Assembly: GCA_014529385.2 (NCBI GenBank)
Contig: CM043954.1
Coordinates: 7,317,806-7,381,805 of the forward strand
Reading direction: 5' to 3'
DNA length: 64,000 bases
DNA from: Adiantum capillus-veneris
Taxonomy: Eukaryota > Streptophyta > Polypodiopsida > Polypodiales > Pteridaceae
Each line of letters begins with the position of its first letter. Positions within the stretch are counted from its first letter, which is position 1. The notes under the pieces were generated by a model. That model was not told where the DNA came from. It worked only from the letters and a program-made list of their open reading frames with translations, and did no database searches. The translations under genes were made by a program, and so were the position numbers. Positions 1 to 10,704 of this stretch are shown here, piece by piece.

Positions 1-1041
1 TTCAAAGAGGGATGACAAAAATCAAGAGAAGAAAAAGGCGAGAAAGAGGACACCCTCTTCTCCATCTTCTTCATCCTCTTCCTCTTATGAAAGTGATGGT
101 GAAGACAAAGAAGATCAAGGAAAGAAGAGGTCACCCTCTTCTCATCTTCCGCAAATTCTTCATCTTCTGAAGAAAGTGATGGTGCAACCTTTGAACCATC
201 AAAAACAAGAGGCCTTAGGAAATCCTATGTAGCATGGAAGAGGTTGTCCAAGCTCAAGAAATTCAAAGAGGGAGGGAAGAGCATCTCTTTCCTTACCTAT
301 GATGGCACTTTTGGTGCTATGGACAAAGTCTTGGCCTTTATCCAACAATTCGATGCGGCGTTTGGAGATGAGGGCTTCACGGAGTCCTCTAAGCTACACC
401 ATGTAGCTATGCACTTTCAAAAGTCTGCCAGACAATGGTGGTCTAGCCTACGAGCCAACAATGAAGCTCCACAAATATGGAAAGCTTTAAGAGCTTCCAT
501 TATGAAGCAGGTTTTGGCCACTGATGCCAAAGACCAAGTACTCACTGAATGGAGAAGCTTGAAGCTCTCTCCCTACGAATCCATTCACAAATATGTAGAC
601 AAGTTTTGGGATTTACAACTCAAAGCCATTGTCTTCAAGAAGTTGGATTTTGGAGAGCAAAAGCAACAATTTTTGTGCGGGCTTAACTAAAGAAATGGTG
701 GAGTATATCAACTCCCAAAGGCCACACACCATATCAGCGGTTATACACCATACTATGGTGGCCTCTCAAATCAATTTCCAAATAGGGGCTAAAAAAATTC
801 TAAGCCCACAAAAAACAAGGGTTCCAATGAGCCTAAGGGGAAGGACAATGTCCAAAAGTCTCCTAAGGGCAACTCCAAAAAAGCTAAAGAGAAGGGAGTC
901 TATAAAGGCAAAAATAAACTCTCTCCTAAAGATCTTGAGCGTTCTCGCAAGGATAACCATTGTATCAAGTGCGGCGAGCAAGGGCATGCGTACCGCGCTT
1001 GTCCCCAAAAGAACACCCGCCATAAACCTCCTAGAGCTACC
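1..1041 (+). pseudogene. gypsy gag remnant with CCHC zinc knuckle
   Basis: A Lys/Arg/Ser/Glu-rich N-terminal part (1-240) is followed by a capsid-like region (244-690) with the motif FQKSARQWWSSLRA, typical of the retrotransposon gag family. A frameshift near 685 moves the frame: the text continues as LTKEMVEYINSQRPHTIS from about 683. A CX2CX4HX4C zinc knuckle (CIKCGEQGHAYRAC) lies at 961-1002, back in the first frame. The protein would package element RNA. The N-terminus is outside the window. It is broken by at least two frameshifts. Confidence 0.85.
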
Positions 1042-2440
1042 TTGGTTGAAATACAAGAGGAGGAAATTCACCACAAAGGATCTCCTCTATGCCATGCTTG
1101 GGGAAAGGTAAGAGAACATGATGCTTTTATTCTCTTTGACCCTGGTTCTACTCACAATTTTATATCTATAGAGTTGGCCACCAAGCTAGGCATACAAGCC
1201 TACGAGATGGGAGATGTCCTACCCGCAGATGGGGCTTTCAAGGGGCAATAAGCTTCAGTCACTCTCTTAATCGCGGGAAATTGAGGCTCCATGTCCAAAG
1301 CTATGTGGACAAAGAGGACTTCTTTATCTCTCCTCTCAAGAATAAGGATGTAATCCGAGGGGCACCATGGTTTGATTGCATGGCTGCCAATGTTAAATTC
1401 CTTGAAAGGAGAATCTCTTTTAAGTTCAGGGAAAAAGATATGTATATAGATGCTAGGGAAACAGGTAACACTATACCCATTGTACATACACAAGCTTTCA
1501 ACAAGTCAATAAAGAGCTCTATTTCCGTGTACATGATTTTTCTTAAAGATTCTCAAAATGAACCTAATGTTTTAGCAAAAGAAAATATACACAATCAAAA
1601 GGAATTAGAGTTATCCAATTTTCTCAAGGGGTTTCAGGATGTCTTTATTGACGACATCCCTTGTGAGCTACCTCTTAAATGAGGTAATGATGACCATGCA
1701 ATTGAACTTCTTCCAGGAAGTTCACCGCCTAACAAACCTCCTTATAGAGCTTGAGAAGGGCATGGTTAGGCCTAGCTCATCTCCATTTTGTTCTCCTGTG
1801 CTAATAGTGCAAAAGAAAGACGGCACATATTGTATGTGTATCGACTATAGAGCACTAAATAGGATCACCATCAAAAATAGGTTTCCCATTCCACAGGTAG
1901 AAGACCTATTTGATAAGCTACAATGGTCCACCTACTTCAGTAGGATTGACTCATCAAATAAGGATAGTTGATCAAGAGATTGTAAAGACCGCATTTCGCA
2001 CTACATTTGGTCTTTACGAATACATTGTCATGCCTTTTGGCTTGACCAATGCACCAGCCACATTCAACAGTTGATGGAGAAGCTATTCAGGCCTCACCGA
2101 ACCTTTACTGGAGTGTTCTTTGATGATATTATCATCTACTCTGATTCATTAGACAAACACAAGCAACACCTCAAGTTTTTATTTCAAGTCCTAAGAGAAA
2201 ATAAATTTTATGTTAATCGAAAGAAAAGTGAATTTTTCTTACAAGAGATTCAATATTTAGGTCACATTATCTCTCAAGATGGCATCCAAATGGATCCATC
2301 AAAGTTAGGGTAATAAAAGGATGGCCTAAACCAAGGAATCTTCATGAGTTAAGAAGCTTTATAGGGATGTGCGCATACTATAGACACTTCATAGAAAAGT
2401 TCTCACTAATGTATCTCTTCTGCCTCATAGTCAAGGACAA
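1042..2440 (+). pseudogene. gypsy pol remnant: protease and reverse transcriptase
   Basis: The aspartic protease core reads LFDPGSTHNFIS at about 1132-1167, a variant of the usual D-S/T-G-A context. RT follows: the fingers motif VRPSSSPFCSPVLIVQKKDG near 1763-1822, then CIDYRALNRITIKNRFPIPQ, then [10 protein letters not shown] near 2037-2066 after frameshifts. The catalytic box reads FFDDIIIYSD near 2128-2157. The thumb begins LRSFIGMCAYYRHFIEKFS and ends abruptly near 2403. RNase H and integrase are absent. The frame changes several times between 1682 and 2071, so no polyprotein can be made. Confidence 0.85.
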
Positions 2441-2463
2441 CTATGATTTCCAGAGAGAGGTGA

Positions 2464-3169
2464 TGTCATAAAATTTAATATCTAACCAACCCAGATGATT
2501 TTGTCATATTAAACTCATCATTTAATGTGGGATAATAAACGAGAACAAGGGTTAAAATATAGACATGTGCTTTTAGGTCTTATCGACATGAGGCCAATGG
2601 TAAAGGGGCCCAGATGAGAGATGATCTATCAAAGATCAAGTTAGCTAATGGCGCTTAAAGACCTTAGGGTTAGCTTCATTTAAGACCTCCAAAGGTTATT
2701 GTTAAAAGGTCCTTTGACCTTAGGTAAGCTAGCGTTGAGCTTGAGGTGGGAACCCGGCCCAAACTTAAGGTGCTTGTCGTGCTTGATGACTAAGGTGCTT
2801 GAGGTGCTTGTCGTGCTTTCCGACTGAGATTCTTGAGGTGCTTGTCATGCTTGCCGACTATGGAACTTGAGGTGCTTGTGGGAACACCACCCAAACTTGA
2901 GGTGCTTTGGCATGCTTGCTAACTAAGGTGCTTGGGGGAAGGTGTGCAAAAGTCAAAACCTATACCTACAAGGACAGGGCGAGCCCTACAAGAGGGGGCG
3001 TAGAGACATAAGGTAAGCTTGGTACATAGTAAGCATCTAGGAAACTTGTTAAGTTCTTCCTCACGTTGCCCTCATGGTGTGCCTAAAGCCTATTGGTTGG
3101 CCTTCCAAGGGGTCCAACAATAAATTAGTTAGTTTAATTATTATTTTTTTCATTTATCAAGTCCTCTCT
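2464..3169 (+). repeat. 3' LTR of family A copy 1, divergent and truncated
   Basis: It starts TGTCATAAAATTTAATATC directly after a purine-rich tract (AGAGAGGTGA), which is how the other family-A LTRs begin (for example at 46045). It contains a minisatellite the other copies lack. It stops at 3169, where a second LTR with the same start begins. No CA end or target duplication was found. Confidence 0.7.
2725..2940 (+). repeat. degenerate minisatellite inside LTR
   Basis: Irregular tandem copies of a roughly 35-45 bp unit built on CTTGAGGTGCTTGTCGTGCTTG followed by CCGACTAAGG-like sequence. At least five copies of the GAGGTGCTTG/AAGGTGCTTG core can be read. The unit is not visible in the other family-A LTRs of this window, so it expanded in this copy. 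Confidence 0.75.
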
Positions 3170-3620
3170 TGTCATAATAATCAATATCTAATTCTCCTAA
3201 ATGATTTTCTCATGTTAATCTGATCATTTAATATGGGGAAGTACCAGGGGAGAAAAAGCTAGAATATTGGTTAAGCTAGCAGACCGGCCACAGTAGGGAT
3301 CCAAAGGAGGAAAAATAGGGATCCAAAGGGGGGGCCATCTACAAAAGAGCCATGTGCAACAATGGGTTAAAAAGACCCTAAGGTTCAGTCCATTAAGACT
3401 TCCAAAATGCTAAGGTTCCAAAATTCAAAGGTTGTGTCCAAAGGTCAACCTTAAGGGAATTGGATGCTTTGTGTGTGTACCAAAAAAGTCTTTGCAATCC
3501 CTACTTGGGAGGGGGCAAGCCTTGCATGTAGGGGATGAGAGAGAAATCCACACACACACACACACAAGGTCCCTTTACACAAAGGGAATGAGGGACACAT
3601 GTCAGCTCCCTAGACCAGAT
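3170..3620 (+). repeat. family A LTR fragment, 5' part
   Basis: It starts TGTCATAATAATCAATATCTAATTCTCC and stays close to the LTR at 46045 (shared AAAAGCTAGAATATTGGTTAAG, GACCGGCCACAGTAGGGATCC and others). The match ends after CTAGACCAGAT at 3620, where a copia LTR starts. In the intact copy the sequence would continue GTCCACAAGG. That continuation is not found at the far side of the copia, so the distal half has been lost. Confidence 0.8.
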
Positions 3621-3941
3621 TGTTGATATGTCGAGCTCTACATCTTGAGCTGGCATCCACTACGGGTCTTGGTCGCTTACGACATTTACTCACTGGCGCG
3701 TTAGGTGACCGACACGGAGGATCTTTATCAGTGATTCTACAGCTAGACTACACTTATAGTGCCAGCCTAGTACGCTTCTAGCGAGTTCACACTTAGTGAC
3801 CGCATGTACATATGTGCTACTTTTCAGTTTTAGCACTTAGTCATTTTGTACTCTCTTTCCTGTGAGAACAAGAAGAAGCTTTCCATCTCTGTGTGCTTTG
3901 TGCTTGTCTTGTGTAGCTCTCTTGCATCCTCTTTCTTTACA
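3621..3941 (+). repeat. copia 1 5' LTR
   Basis: A 321-bp LTR starting TGTTGATATGTCGAGC and ending TTTCTTTACA, immediately followed by the tRNA primer site. A CT/GT-rich stretch (TCTCTTTCCTGTGAG) near the end is typical of the transcribed R/U5 part. Confidence 0.75.
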
Positions 3942-3954
3942 TGGTATCAGAGCC
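3942..3954 (+). other. primer-binding site, initiator tRNA-Met
   Basis: TGGTATCAGAGCC lies directly after the LTR end. It is complementary to the 3' end of plant initiator tRNA-Met and marks minus-strand cDNA priming. Confidence 0.85.
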
Positions 3955-4182
3955 TGGTGCAGGCAAGAGAGGCTAAGAGAGCAAGAGCATCACAATCCCT
4001 TCGTTCGCAATCCACGACCAAAGTGCAGTACACAGAGATTTATTGTACAAGTACAGTGGTTGTATGTACTCTTGATTGTGGACACTCGTTGAGTGTAGAA
4101 AGCGTTACAGGTACCACGATAGCAGGTTCAGCAGATTTGCAGGTTTTTGCAGATTGCAGCTATTTTGTCTTAGTGCTTCAAG

Positions 4183-4893
4183 ATGTCTGACGGTTTCAGT
4201 CAGATTGTTACTGAGAAGCTTGAGAAAAATAACTAGCCTGCATGGAAGTTCAGAATAACTAATTTCCTAAAAGGAAAAGGTTATTGGGACTATGTAGAAG
4301 GAGACAATGAAAAGGAACTAGAGATTCCTGAGGCAAATGCTACAGTAGAACAAAGAAAAGCTTTGAGGGACTGGCAACAAGGTTAGAGCAAAGTGATGTA
4401 TTGGCTTTCTATGAGCATCACAGATGGCATGATGGGCTATCTACAGGATGTTGAAACCCCCTCCATTGCATGGAAAAACTTAGGCAGAGTGTTCGAGGTG
4501 AACACCAAGGCCAGGAAGCTTCAACTAAAGTCGGAGCTAAATCAGGTTAAGAGGAACAACCTCTCCATCAATGATTATGCCTTGAAGATCAAGAGTATCA
4601 TTGAGGCTCTTGGATCTATTAAAGTCTCACTGGAAGACGATGACATTGTCCATGCATGCTTGGATGGTCTAGGAGATGAGTATGTACATTTCAGGTCTTC
4701 CATGAATACAAGAGACGACATCCCCGTGTTCCAAGATTTGATTTCTATGCTTATTCTTGAGGAGAAGAACCTTAACGCATCTTCTTCTCATGGCAGAAAT
4801 AATTCTGAACAGGCCTTCTATTCTAACTCCAACAGAGGTAGAGGTAGAGGTCGTGGTCGAGGCCCAAGGGGTTGGGAACATAGCTCTAACAGG
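4183..4893 (+). pseudogene. copia 1 gag remnant
   Basis: The frame starts at ATG 4183 (MSDGFSQIVTEKL) and carries copia gag landmarks: PAWKFRITNFLKGKGYW, then WKNLGRVFEVNTKARKLQLKSELNQ... with alternating helices, then an Arg/Gly-rich tail (RGRGRGRGRG) near 4840-4870. Two in-frame stops lie early (about 4232 and 4384). After the second, an open stretch of 175 codons runs to 4920, but its last residues are read from sequence belonging to the inverted neighbour. The C-terminal zinc knuckle expected in gag is missing because the element is truncated there. Confidence 0.8.
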
Positions 4894-5325
4894 TTCATCA
4901 AACTTGACACCTTGAGCTGACAACTGACTGTAGATGGTGTTGAATTCATTCAGATGATTGGACATAGGTGTCCCTTCTTTCATCTTCAAGTCAACAAGAT
5001 TCTTAATCCAGTATAACTATGAAGCTGCACTCTGCTTCTCATAAAGATCACTCAGCTTTGTCCATGCTTCATAAGCCGACATCTCGTCTGCTACATTGAA
5101 GTAAACGCTTTCTGCCAAAGTCAGCATAATGGTAGAAAGTGCCAATTCATCCATTTCGCTCCATTCATCTTCGTCCATATCTTGTGGTTTTATCCCCTTG
5201 AGCTTTATAGGTTTTATCTGCTTCTTTTGTACCAACACGTGCCGAATCTGCTTCTTCCACAATGGGAAATTGGTTCCATCCAGCTTCTTGATATTGTAAA
5301 GAGCAGTGTCCCGTGATCCAGCCAT
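4894..5325 (-). pseudogene. copia 2 gag, N-terminal part
   Basis: Start ATG at 5325 gives MAGSRDTALYNIKKLDGTNF, followed by FPLWKKQIRHVLVQKKQ and AYEAWTKLSDLYEKQSAAS, which are DUF4219/UBN2-type copia gag motifs. After a stop near 5017 the text continues as MKMKEGTPMSNHLNEFNTIYSQL up to about 4900, where the element is cut. One stop and the truncation make it non-functional. The capsid N-half is otherwise well kept. Confidence 0.85.
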
Positions 5326-6407
5326 AGCTACGCTTCACGGTAGTTTACTTTCCTGAGAAAAATTCGGCAAAGTTTCCTCTGTAAACTGACCTTTGAACCA
5401 ATATCAACCTGTCAAATGAACCAAGAAAGCTTCAGATTCTACAGGAATTTTGACAGAGTCTCCTTTGTAAAATGGCTCTGGTGTACTCAAAAACAGACCA
5501 AAAACAGCTCAAAAAACCACTGTCTCTCTAACACTGTAAGCTGTGGGTAAACCTGTCCTGCACCTGTACTGTCTCTCACGGTCCTGTCACTGTCCTGTAA
5601 GCATAGACTATGACAATGCCTCAACGGCAATAAAGCAAAGATGCAATCCCAACTGTCTAACTCACAGTCAATACATCCTAGCTGCATATCTAAGGGTGCT
5701 CGAGGGATCGCTCCAAGACCTGTATCACCGAAAGGATCTCAACATTTGAGAATCCCCCAACTCAATAAAACCTCACTCGACCCTCAACAAAGGCTGCAGT
5801 AAATATGACAATACATAGACTTCCCACAGTCATACATCCACAAGTTTCCCACTGTATGTTGTAATAGCTGCGGCGGTTGTTTGCTACGTGACTCACAGCC
5901 AGCAAACCCTCAACAGACATACATCATCTCTGACAATACATCCCATGTGGAAGTACCTGCAATGTCAGGATGAAATCTAGAATATCAAGCAGCAAACACA
6001 AGCTACCTGATGAACTAGTGGATGTCGCCTACAGTCTGTGTGTAGGTGCATCCGTGTCGTATGTGACACGCCTCCAAGAACTGTGAGCCGTCCTTCGTTG
6101 TGTAGACAACCACAAATCAGCACTCTGGAAGTGAAGATATCCTCAGCACTTGTAGTCGTAGGCCGAAACCCCAAATTTGCAGAGTCAGATCTGCATCCGC
6201 CGAGACCACGTAGTCGAAAATGGCCTGCACAGAACTTTGTCGAAGCCGAACGGTGGCCGAGATGACCTCAGAATGAAATTCTGAGAACACCAAGCCCTTT
6301 GAGTTCTCCCACAGGAAATGGGGCCGTGTCTTCGCCTGTCGAATCTCACTCCAATCTGAGCAGGTGACTCTGGCTACCTGCAAATGCTGCCCCGAGCCTC
6401 GATCTGA
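5326..6407 (-). other. copia 2 leader region
   Basis: This 1.1-kb untranslated stretch lies between the primer-binding site and the gag start. I see no conserved coding domain here on either strand; the short open frames are unremarkable. Confidence 0.6.
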
Positions 6408-6419
6408 GCTCTGATACCA
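6408..6419 (-). other. primer-binding site, initiator tRNA-Met
   Basis: On the minus strand TGGTATCAGAGC follows the LTR end (TTCA) after two bases. It marks the 5' LTR boundary of copia 2. Confidence 0.85.
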
Positions 6420-6421
6420 GT

Positions 6422-6613
6422 TGAAGGAGTACGAGCAGAAGTGCGATGCGAGAGAGAGTGCGAGAAGAAGAGCACGACGATATGGTGAAACTGCTCTACT
6501 GTAATGCGGAGAGCATAGTGAGTTCTTATTAGGTTTTAACAAAAGAATATGTGTACATACCTGGCGGCCCGCCCACTTACCTGGGCGACCACATTGGGCT
6601 TTATACCCCAACA
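6422..6613 (-). repeat. copia 2 5' LTR
   Basis: A 192-bp LTR, on the minus strand TGTTGGGGTATAAAGCCC ... CTCCTTCA. The opening TGTTGGGG(T)..AAAGCCCAATG is shared with the solo LTR at 54094-54219. The right boundary is where the flanking copia RNase H text stops (SQSAISL). Confidence 0.75.
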
Positions 6614-7440
6614 CCAAGGAAATGGCACTTTGACTATCACAATGTAACACTTGAATGTGCTGACCCTTGTCCAAATCTCACACTAAAGAAGCCAAATATA
6701 AAGCCTCCTTATTGGCCTTTGACACTGCAACATGGTCAGCGTGTATAGTGGAAGAGGACATGCAATCTTGAAGACATGATCCCCAAGACATAGCTCCTCC
6801 AACAAATAAAAAATTATAGCCAGATGTAGACCTCCTATTCTCTACATTCTCAACATAATCAACACCTACATATCCGATGATGGATGCATCATGATTTTTA
6901 AAGTGTAAGAACTTTGCTTGTTGTACCTTTCAACTACTTCAGTATATACTGCACTACACTCAATGTTTCTTGCCAGGATTCACCATGTACTGACTTAAAA
7001 ATCCTACTACCATAACATACATGTGACTGCTCATAGTAACTAAGGAATATGGAATCTTGCCAACCTTCTTAGCATGTAATTTAGGAGAATCATCCTTGTT
7101 AAGTTTCACATATATAAACATTAGGGTACTCAATGCCTTCCCCCCTTGCATATTGAAATAATGGAAGATCTTAATTCCGTATGATTCTTGAGACAGCTCA
7201 AGAATGTCATTTGACCTGTCAAGTTTGATACACATATCGAGAAAGACTAGCTTTTCCCAAATCCTTCATATCAAGAGTCTAAATTAAATCCAATATTTTC
7301 TTTGAATTGGTAGTCTCGTGAGAGTTCTTCCCATCGATAAGCATGTTAAGTATGGAGCTTGATTCACCCCTTGTAATTTTTTTCCTTTAAAACGCACATT
7401 TGTAAAGCCTCCGTTATGAGGAGAAGCCATCGTGCATGAG
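6614..7440 (-). pseudogene. copia pol remnant: RT end and RNase H
   Basis: Reading leftward from 7440, fragments match the copia RT C-terminus and RNase H: MKDLGKA, then MCIKLDRSNDILELSQESYG (7235 down), MVNPGKKH, YLKGTTSKVL, then YVENVENRRSTSGYNF, and finally the RNase H piece EALYLAS ... HIQVLHCDSQSAISL near 6740-6620. Several frameshifts and stops break it. It is the target into which copia 2 was inserted. Its upstream RT domains are missing. Confidence 0.8.
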
Positions 7441-7519
7441 AAATATCACTCATCAAAAAACCAAAAAATCATATTCTTTTTCATCGGAATATCTTGGCCG
7501 GATGGCCTTCAAAAAGTGA

Positions 7520-7680
7520 TCAAAAAATGGTCGATTGGCCAGTAGTCAATGACCGGTTGGCCAATGGCCAATGGAGCGATGTTCAATAGTAATGGTTGAT
7601 TGGTCAATGGTCAATGTTCAATAGTCAATGGTCAATGGCCGATGGTTGAAAGTCTATGGCTAGTGGCTGAAATTCAATCT
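7520..7680. repeat. short degenerate tandem repeat
   Basis: Many imperfect copies of a 10-14 bp unit of the form TGGTCAATGGCC or AATAGTCAATGG. Probably a local slippage-derived minisatellite. Confidence 0.75.
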
Positions 7681-7699
7681 TAGACTATCATGATTTATG

Positions 7700-9340
7700 T
7701 ACGCATCATCATGTACATTGACAACTCATGCGTCTAAAGCAATGACTTCTGATGTGTCTTGTGTAAACACAATGCCAGCATGTCAAGTGTTGACACGAAC
7801 GAGACCACTGTCTCACATGAGTGGTTGTAGTCGTCTCAAAATTGTCACACATATCAACTGCCATAAGTGAATGTCAAAGTGGGAGAACAACTTGACCACT
7901 ATCACTAAAACAATGTCAAAGTGGGATAACCAAGAGCTATGGCTCTACAACATGTGCAAGGGCAATGTGCATAAACCAATGCCGAAGAGAAGTGCACCAA
8001 ACCTGAACCAAAAGGAGCTCCCTACGAGGAGAAAACACTCTCAAGAGAGCTCACCAGCACTCATAGTTCTCAAGTGCATCAACGCATAAAATCTCTTGCA
8101 GTAGTGTAACCACACTATGCTCTACAATCGTCACATTGATGCAAGTCTCCATTGTCAAAAGGACATGGAACTTGTACCTGGAACCTATAGAGCAAGTGGG
8201 AGAACAACTCAACTACTATCAAAGCTCAAAGCCGAATACATGTAACCCGTAGCCACAACGAGCCAAACACTCTCACAAAGTGATGCCAAAACACTATAGC
8301 AAAGCAACCACTGAGTGCCAAATGCAATCAAACGCGACTGCAAACCATGCACATGAACATACAAAATTGCAAAAATATCATGCCAGAGTTAGTATTCCAG
8401 CTATTTGACCATAATAATAGTACATGCCATAAACATGCTCAAAACCATGAGAAAATCATGCGCAAACATCCACACTCAAGCATATACATAGATGCACCAA
8501 GAAATCTCACAAAGCGATGCCAAAACACTACAGCAAAGCAACCACTGAGTGCCAAATGCAATCAAACGCGACTGCAAACCATGCACATGAACATAAAAAA
8601 TTGCAAAAAATTCATGCCAGAGTTAGTATTCTGGCTATTTGACCATAATAATTATACATGCCATAAACATGCTCAAAACCATGAGCAAATCATGCCATAG
8701 AACATGCTCAAAACCATGAGAAAATCATGCGCAAACATCCATACTCAAGCATACATAGATACACTAAGAAATCTAGCAATCCGATCAACCTATGATGAAT
8801 CTGCTCTCAAATCCTAAGAGTCCACAAGAGTGCATACATCCACCAAATGTTCTCAACTTATGTGCATAAATTTGGTGAAATTTTCAGCCCACACTCTCTC
8901 TTCACTAAGAGAAAACCATAAATGCACAATATAGGAGAACAACCAAGCTCAATTTGAGCTCTCTGGATGTAGCAAATCATCACAATAAGCATACATGATC
9001 TGCAACGTTTCAAACACCCTAAGCCAATCGATCCATATCACTCAAACTGTCAAGAATTTGTAGAAACTTTCTTCTGCAAAGTTGTAGAACACAAAAAAAA
9101 TGGTGAGGATGAATGGGAATGGGCATGAAAGGGGCCATTTTTAAGGTCAAAATAGATCTATAAAAATATACAGTTGTCTACTAGACTTGCAGGCAATCTG
9201 CCAAACGCACAGCAAAATTGGTGCAGAATTTGAAAAAACTTTCAATTGGAACATTGTAGAGCACATCGAAACAAAGAGGAACCCCGGGAAAAAACTTTAG
9301 ATTTTCTTTCTACAAGGAGAAAAACACATTGCAAACCAGT
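7700..9340 (-). other. non-coding stretch resembling a copia leader
   Basis: No coding domain is visible. On the minus strand, motifs such as GTGGTCAAGTTGTTCTCCCACTTTG (positions 7877-7901) recur at 7920-7930 and 8190-8210. Similar wording occurs on the plus strand at 58140-58520, upstream of a copia gag. I infer a copia 5' leader in minus orientation, containing the tandem repeat at 8270-8770. Confidence 0.4.
8270..8770. repeat. 234-bp tandem duplication
   Basis: A unit beginning GATGCCAAAACACTA at 8282 starts again at 8516, a period of 234 bp, with high identity. The second unit holds a small extra duplication of the ATGCTCAAAACCATGAG part near 8665-8725. The unit has short open frames but no recognisable protein. 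Confidence 0.85.
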
Positions 9341-9549
9341 GTTGTTGCCCATACAATTTTTAGGGCAGCACCTTCACGTACACACTATCTTCCACATTTC
9401 CTTATGAGCTTCCACAAAAGCATACATCACTCTCAACTGAGCTCACAAGCTCCCATTACTTTCTCACAAAGCTTCCAAGCTTCTTTGATCGCTCCATCAC
9501 TGAGAGTGAGCAAGCTATTGCCTCAAAGTTCTCAACACCGCCATGCTCT

Positions 9550-9842
9550 TATAGTGCACATCACACAAAAGTGCCATATAAAAGTATGGTGGAGAGGTGG
9601 CACTGTGGTCTCTCCAAAAATTATAAGAAACAAAAGTCGTGCCCTACCCCGTAGCGCTTATGTTGTGCCAAGCAAACGCATAGACATGAGAAATTGGATG
9701 CAGGTAATGGATCTTGTAGTGCTGTCAAGCTGGAGTCGCGCTCGTACAATCAAAATGTCAAGTGTTGTGAATATATGTCTTTCCTGCCATACACAAAACA
9801 TGCATTAAGACAAATACAATAGATGTAGGATATTGATTAAGT
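9550..9842. repeat. dispersed repeat, copy 1 (pair with 25915-26212)
   Basis: About 290 bp align with 25915-26212 in the same orientation, for example GGCACTGTGGTCTCTCCAAAA followed by ATTATAAGAAAC and TGCCATACACAAAACA. Both copies end near TATTGATTAAG. No terminal inverted repeats, LTR signals or coding domain are visible, so the class is unknown. Confidence 0.75.
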
Positions 9843-10175
9843 TAGCCTATCGTAAAATTGGCCTTGGGTCCCAAGTCTGTCTATTCTTTTTATTGGAAAA
9901 TACATTCTCCTATTGTCTTACCTATTTAGAAAGAGAGGAGTTTGGCTTGTCATGTTCAGTGGCTCCATAGCATCTTGTTATTACTTATTATTACTTGTTA
10001 CAATGAAGCCTTTTTTATCTATGTTTCTAGCAATCCGATGGTTAGGAGCCAGCCATATTCAATGGAGGTGGGCCAACTATAAACATCAGTAGATCTATAG
10101 TTGGCCTAGGCCCCAGGGTCCTTTATAAAGCTGGTGTCAAGTTGCAAACAGATCAGCATCTCCCTACATACCTCT

Positions 10176-10176
<1 letters not shown>
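9843..10176. other. no gene seen
   Basis: Unremarkable sequence between the dispersed repeat and a CT microsatellite. It may be the 5' flank or 5' UTR of the LINE whose ORF1 starts at 10705. Confidence 0.4.

Positions 10177-10253
<77 letters not shown>
10177..10253. repeat. (CT)n microsatellite
   Basis: An uninterrupted CT dinucleotide run of 77 bp. Confidence 0.98.
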
Positions 10254-10256
<3 letters not shown>

Positions 10257-10426
10257 TATGGTTCACAAGAACTAATCGGTGGGTTGGAGGAGCTCCATGT
10301 GAATGGCCACAAAGGAAGCGGCCATTGTGAAGAGAGCGGACATGGGACTCTAGAGATCTGGACATCTCATATCGAGCACCTTTCCCTCGCTCCTCACAAA
10401 TTTTCTACAAGCATCTCAGCATCTCT

Positions 10427-10432
<6 letters not shown>

Positions 10433-10458
<26 letters not shown>

Positions 10459-10474
10459 CCCCCCCCCCCCCCCC
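10433..10474. repeat. (CT)n tract followed by poly-C
   Basis: About 13 CT units pass directly into 16 cytosines (10459-10474). Confidence 0.97.
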
Positions 10475-10704
10475 TAGTGCAGTCGTTTTTTGACCTAGTA
10501 GACCGCAGTTCACTCTTTTGATCATAACTTCTTCATCCGAACACCGATTTGGGTGATTTATAGCCTCAATCGAGGAGCACGAGACCCTCTATGCATGGAT
10601 GTAAAGGGAAAAAAATTTAAGAGTTATGAAAGGTGTTTCTGTAGAAGCATTTCTAAAATGAACAGGTTTAAGAAAGTTGATTGTCATCTCTTATTTTACA
10701 TACA

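Larger units (their letters stand above)
1..3169 (+). mobile_element. Ty3/gypsy element (family A, copy 1), 5' end outside window
   Basis: This is a degenerate gypsy element reading rightward: gag, zinc knuckle, protease, reverse transcriptase, then a 3' LTR. The coding part stops in the RT thumb/connection (about 2400) and passes straight into a short pre-LTR tract (about 2404-2463). RNase H and integrase are therefore deleted. Its gag resembles that of the element at 35011-54923, and its pre-LTR sequence matches the one before the LTR at 46045, so I place them in one family. The LTR is cut at 3169 by another LTR copy. Frameshifts and stops throughout mean it is not autonomous. Confidence 0.85.
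3621..4893 (+). mobile_element. Ty1/copia element 1, 5' end only
   Basis: A 5' LTR (3621-3941), an initiator-Met primer-binding site and a gag remnant, reading rightward. The element ends abruptly at about 4893 inside or just past gag, where an oppositely oriented copia gag begins. No pol, polypurine tract or 3' LTR of this copy is present. It was inserted into the family-A LTR that ends at 3620. Confidence 0.8.
4894..6613 (-). mobile_element. Ty1/copia element 2, 5' end only, minus strand
   Basis: Reading leftward: a 5' LTR (6613-6422), primer-binding site, about 1.1 kb of leader, and the start of gag. It runs head-on into copia 1 at about 4893. Its right end lies inside an older copia RNase H sequence (6614-7440), so it was inserted there. 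No 3' half is present. The gag differs from copia 1, so the two are separate families. Confidence 0.8.

Noticed and set aside
10134-10493. Long open frames of repeated Leu-Ser across the CT tract.
   Set aside because: They are translations of a microsatellite and have no coding support.
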